From CAMCXE01 sp036520615 (GTDB lineage Bacteria > Pseudomonadota > Gammaproteobacteria > Pseudomonadales > Cellvibrionaceae): 64,000 bases of DNA. Where the stretch lies: assembly GCA_036520615.1 (NCBI GenBank), contig DATDJI010000060.1, positions 1 through 64,000 of the forward strand, written 5' to 3'. The position numbers were made by a program, and so were the translations under genes. Positions 62,590 through 64,000 of the stretch are shown here, one piece after another. The first letter of the stretch is position 1, and each line of letters starts with the position of its first letter. The notes beneath the pieces are model-generated. The model did no database searches. It saw only the letters and a program-made list of their open reading frames with translations, and was not told where the DNA came from.

Positions 62590-63399
62590 TAACTGGTGTT
62601 AAGTCGCCATTAAAGGGATCGTAACTTTAAATGAGTTTAACTGGCATTTACCTACGCAGGGACGCGTTTCAACATTGCCAAACTTGACTCTCCAGATGAG
62701 CCAAGACATAAAGCCTGAACTTAACTCTTACCCCTTGCTTGCTCAAAAAGTAACCATTATCCATTAGCGAAGCTCTTAAGTCATGAAGCTTTCAGCGCGC
62801 CTATTCTCTATCTACGGTCTTCTATATAGCTTTTTGATCGGTACTTTTAGTTTATTCTTAAATGTCATTTATTTTGTTTGTATATGGGGTTAACTTTCCC
62901 ATATACATTATTGGGAAATAATTTGGCGAAAATGTAGCCAGTCTTTTTAGTCTTATTTTTAGCATTTATTATTTAAAACATATATTCACAAACCAAATTT
63001 AATCATTGGTATTTAAATGTTGGTTTGCCGCCTAACAAATCTGTGATTGTATCGATACAAATCAAATGCTTACTCATGTACATTCGGCGCTCACAATTCG
63101 GTTTGCCTGTACAGCAAAATTTGGTGAGTTAGAACACGCATAACCGTTATAAGAACCGTTGCGAATTAAACCGAGTTTGCAATTACCGTTGCGGCAAAAT
63201 ACCTATTCTCATCGCAAATATATAGGCTTATTACCTACATCGCGGGAATAATTATGCCCGTGATTTCTGTCGTTATCGGTATTGAATTTTAGATTGATTT
63301 TAAAGCTGTAGAAATGCTTGATCGTTGCTGCGCCGCTAATAGATTAATTGTCGCAGTTGTTAATAGTCATCGAATTTTATAATAACCATCGGAGTTCCT
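62590..63399 (+). promoter_or_regulatory. Long AT-rich upstream region with two inverted repeats
   Basis: About 810 nt without a gene. GTATATGGG (62880-62888) and CCCATATAC (62898-62906) form a 9-bp inverted repeat around GTTAACTTT. TTGTATCGATACAA (63047-63060) is a perfect 14-bp palindrome with a central CG, the usual form of LacI-family operators. Both could control the lipoprotein gene downstream. Confidence 0.45.
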
Positions 63400-64000
63400 A
63401 TGGAACAGCAAAAGCTATCCTCTCACAATATTCCACGCCGCTTAATTAGTTTGATTATAGCTGCAGCCCTGACGGGCTGTAGTGGGGCGGGCACTGGTGT
63501 GACTTTTAATACAACTATTGCGCGTGCTGAAGTTAATGAAAATGTAGCCTCAGTTTTTTGGACTGCGAAGGCTCAAGCAGGTGCTAATAATAGCCAAATT
63601 AAATACAGTATTAGTGGTCTGGATGCGGGTGCTTTTAATTTTAACGCGACTACCGGCGCGCTATCATTTAAAGCCGCGCCAGATTTTGAACGCCCTACTG
63701 ATAGCGATGCAAACAACGAATATATTGTCAATTTTACCGCGCAAGTGGGCCAAAGCTCGGCTGAGCAAACTCTGCGTGTAATAGTTAAAGACGTTAGTCA
63801 GCCTACATTATCGTTAATAAGCCCTAAAGCGAATGCGAATGTTGGTCAGGGCGTACCTATAGATGTTGAAGCAACGGTTAAGGTTGATGACAAAGAGTCT
63901 AACGGTCCGTTAAATAGCGGCAGCGTAACAATTAACGGCGTTAAACTCGCTAAAGATCCTACAGACCCTACTATTTGGAAAGGTTTTGTACCGGTGCTTG
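63400..64000 (+). CDS. Cadherin-like surface lipoprotein, N-terminal part (cut by window edge)
   Basis: 200 codons visible, open to the end. ATG at 63400 with GGAG six nt before. A signal peptide with lipobox LTGC (Cys near residue 27) follows HNIPRRLISLIIAAA. Residues about 40-128 form a cadherin-type repeat: IKYSISGLDAGAFNFNATTG, LSFKAAPDFERPTDSDANNE (calcium-binding DxDxN-like) and VIVKDV at the end. A second beta-rich domain begins about 130. Such proteins in Cellvibrio-like bacteria are outer-membrane lipoproteins that bind polysaccharide or other cells; the exact role is open. Confidence 0.75.
   Translation, partial: MEQQKLSSHNIPRRLISLIIAAALTGCSGAGTGVTFNTTIARAEVNENVASVFWTAKAQAGANNSQIKYSISGLDAGAFNFNATTGALSFKAAPDFERPTDSDANNEYIVNFTAQVGQSSAEQTLRVIVKDVSQPTLSLISPKANANVGQGVPIDVEATVKVDDKESNGPLNSGSVTINGVKLAKDPTDPTIWKGFVPVL

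Overview
The window looks like chromosomal DNA of a gammaproteobacterium, most likely a polysaccharide-degrading member of the Cellvibrionaceae (Cellvibrio, Saccharophagus, Teredinibacter type). This is inferred from conserved gammaproteobacterial gene blocks (rplM-rpsI-petABC-sspB, lon-hupB-ppiD, cmk/rpsA, mnmA-hflD-purB, serA-rpiA), from a CE2-type carbohydrate esterase on a long poly-serine linker, which is a habit of that family, and from moderate GC content. No database search was possible, so the taxonomic call is inference.

Layout. 1-4.4 kb: an iron-uptake block on the minus strand (catecholate-type TonB receptor, PiuC hydroxylase, PepSY membrane protein, TonB) with Fur-like operators. 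4.6-11 kb: Nudix-fold regulator, thioesterase, serA, rpiA, small unknowns, a short TonB-domain protein and ttcA. 11.2-19 kb: a surface-appendage block, with a PilZ protein, MSHA-type pilin genes mshA-C-D-O-P-Q and a FliS-like protein, but without motor or secretin genes. 19-37.7 kb: core housekeeping genes: degS/algW, zapG, zapE, rplM-rpsI, petA and a fused petB-petC, sspB without sspA, a DEDDh exonuclease, thiolase, lon behind a heat-shock-type promoter, hupB, ppiD, pyrF, cmk, lapA, rpsA. 37.8-44.2 kb: an orphan ATP-grasp protein, rsmE, tRNA-Arg(CCT), purB, hflD, mnmA and a diguanylate cyclase.

44.7-51 kb is the accessory part: a lipoprotein, the CE2 esterase, small membrane proteins, several families of palindromic intergenic repeats (including a 63-nt element present three times at exactly the same length) and an AT-rich NACHT NTPase gene resembling bacterial NLR-like immune proteins. 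51.2-55.6 kb carries speA and the carboxyspermidine dehydrogenase/decarboxylase pair, i.e. the alternative spermidine route. 56-64 kb holds an unknown gene, a GNAT and Maf pair probably for flagellin glycosylation, SOS-controlled yebG, rapA, and the start of a cadherin-like lipoprotein.

The main oddities are: (1) an in-frame TAG that cuts off the conserved C-terminal tail of ribosomal protein S1; (2) cytochrome b and c1 fused into one 683-residue reading frame; (3) the NACHT gene preceded by heptamer repeats and bordered by palindromic elements; (4) an A9 tract that separates mshO from a textbook prepilin leader; (5) the dispersed palindromic repeats.
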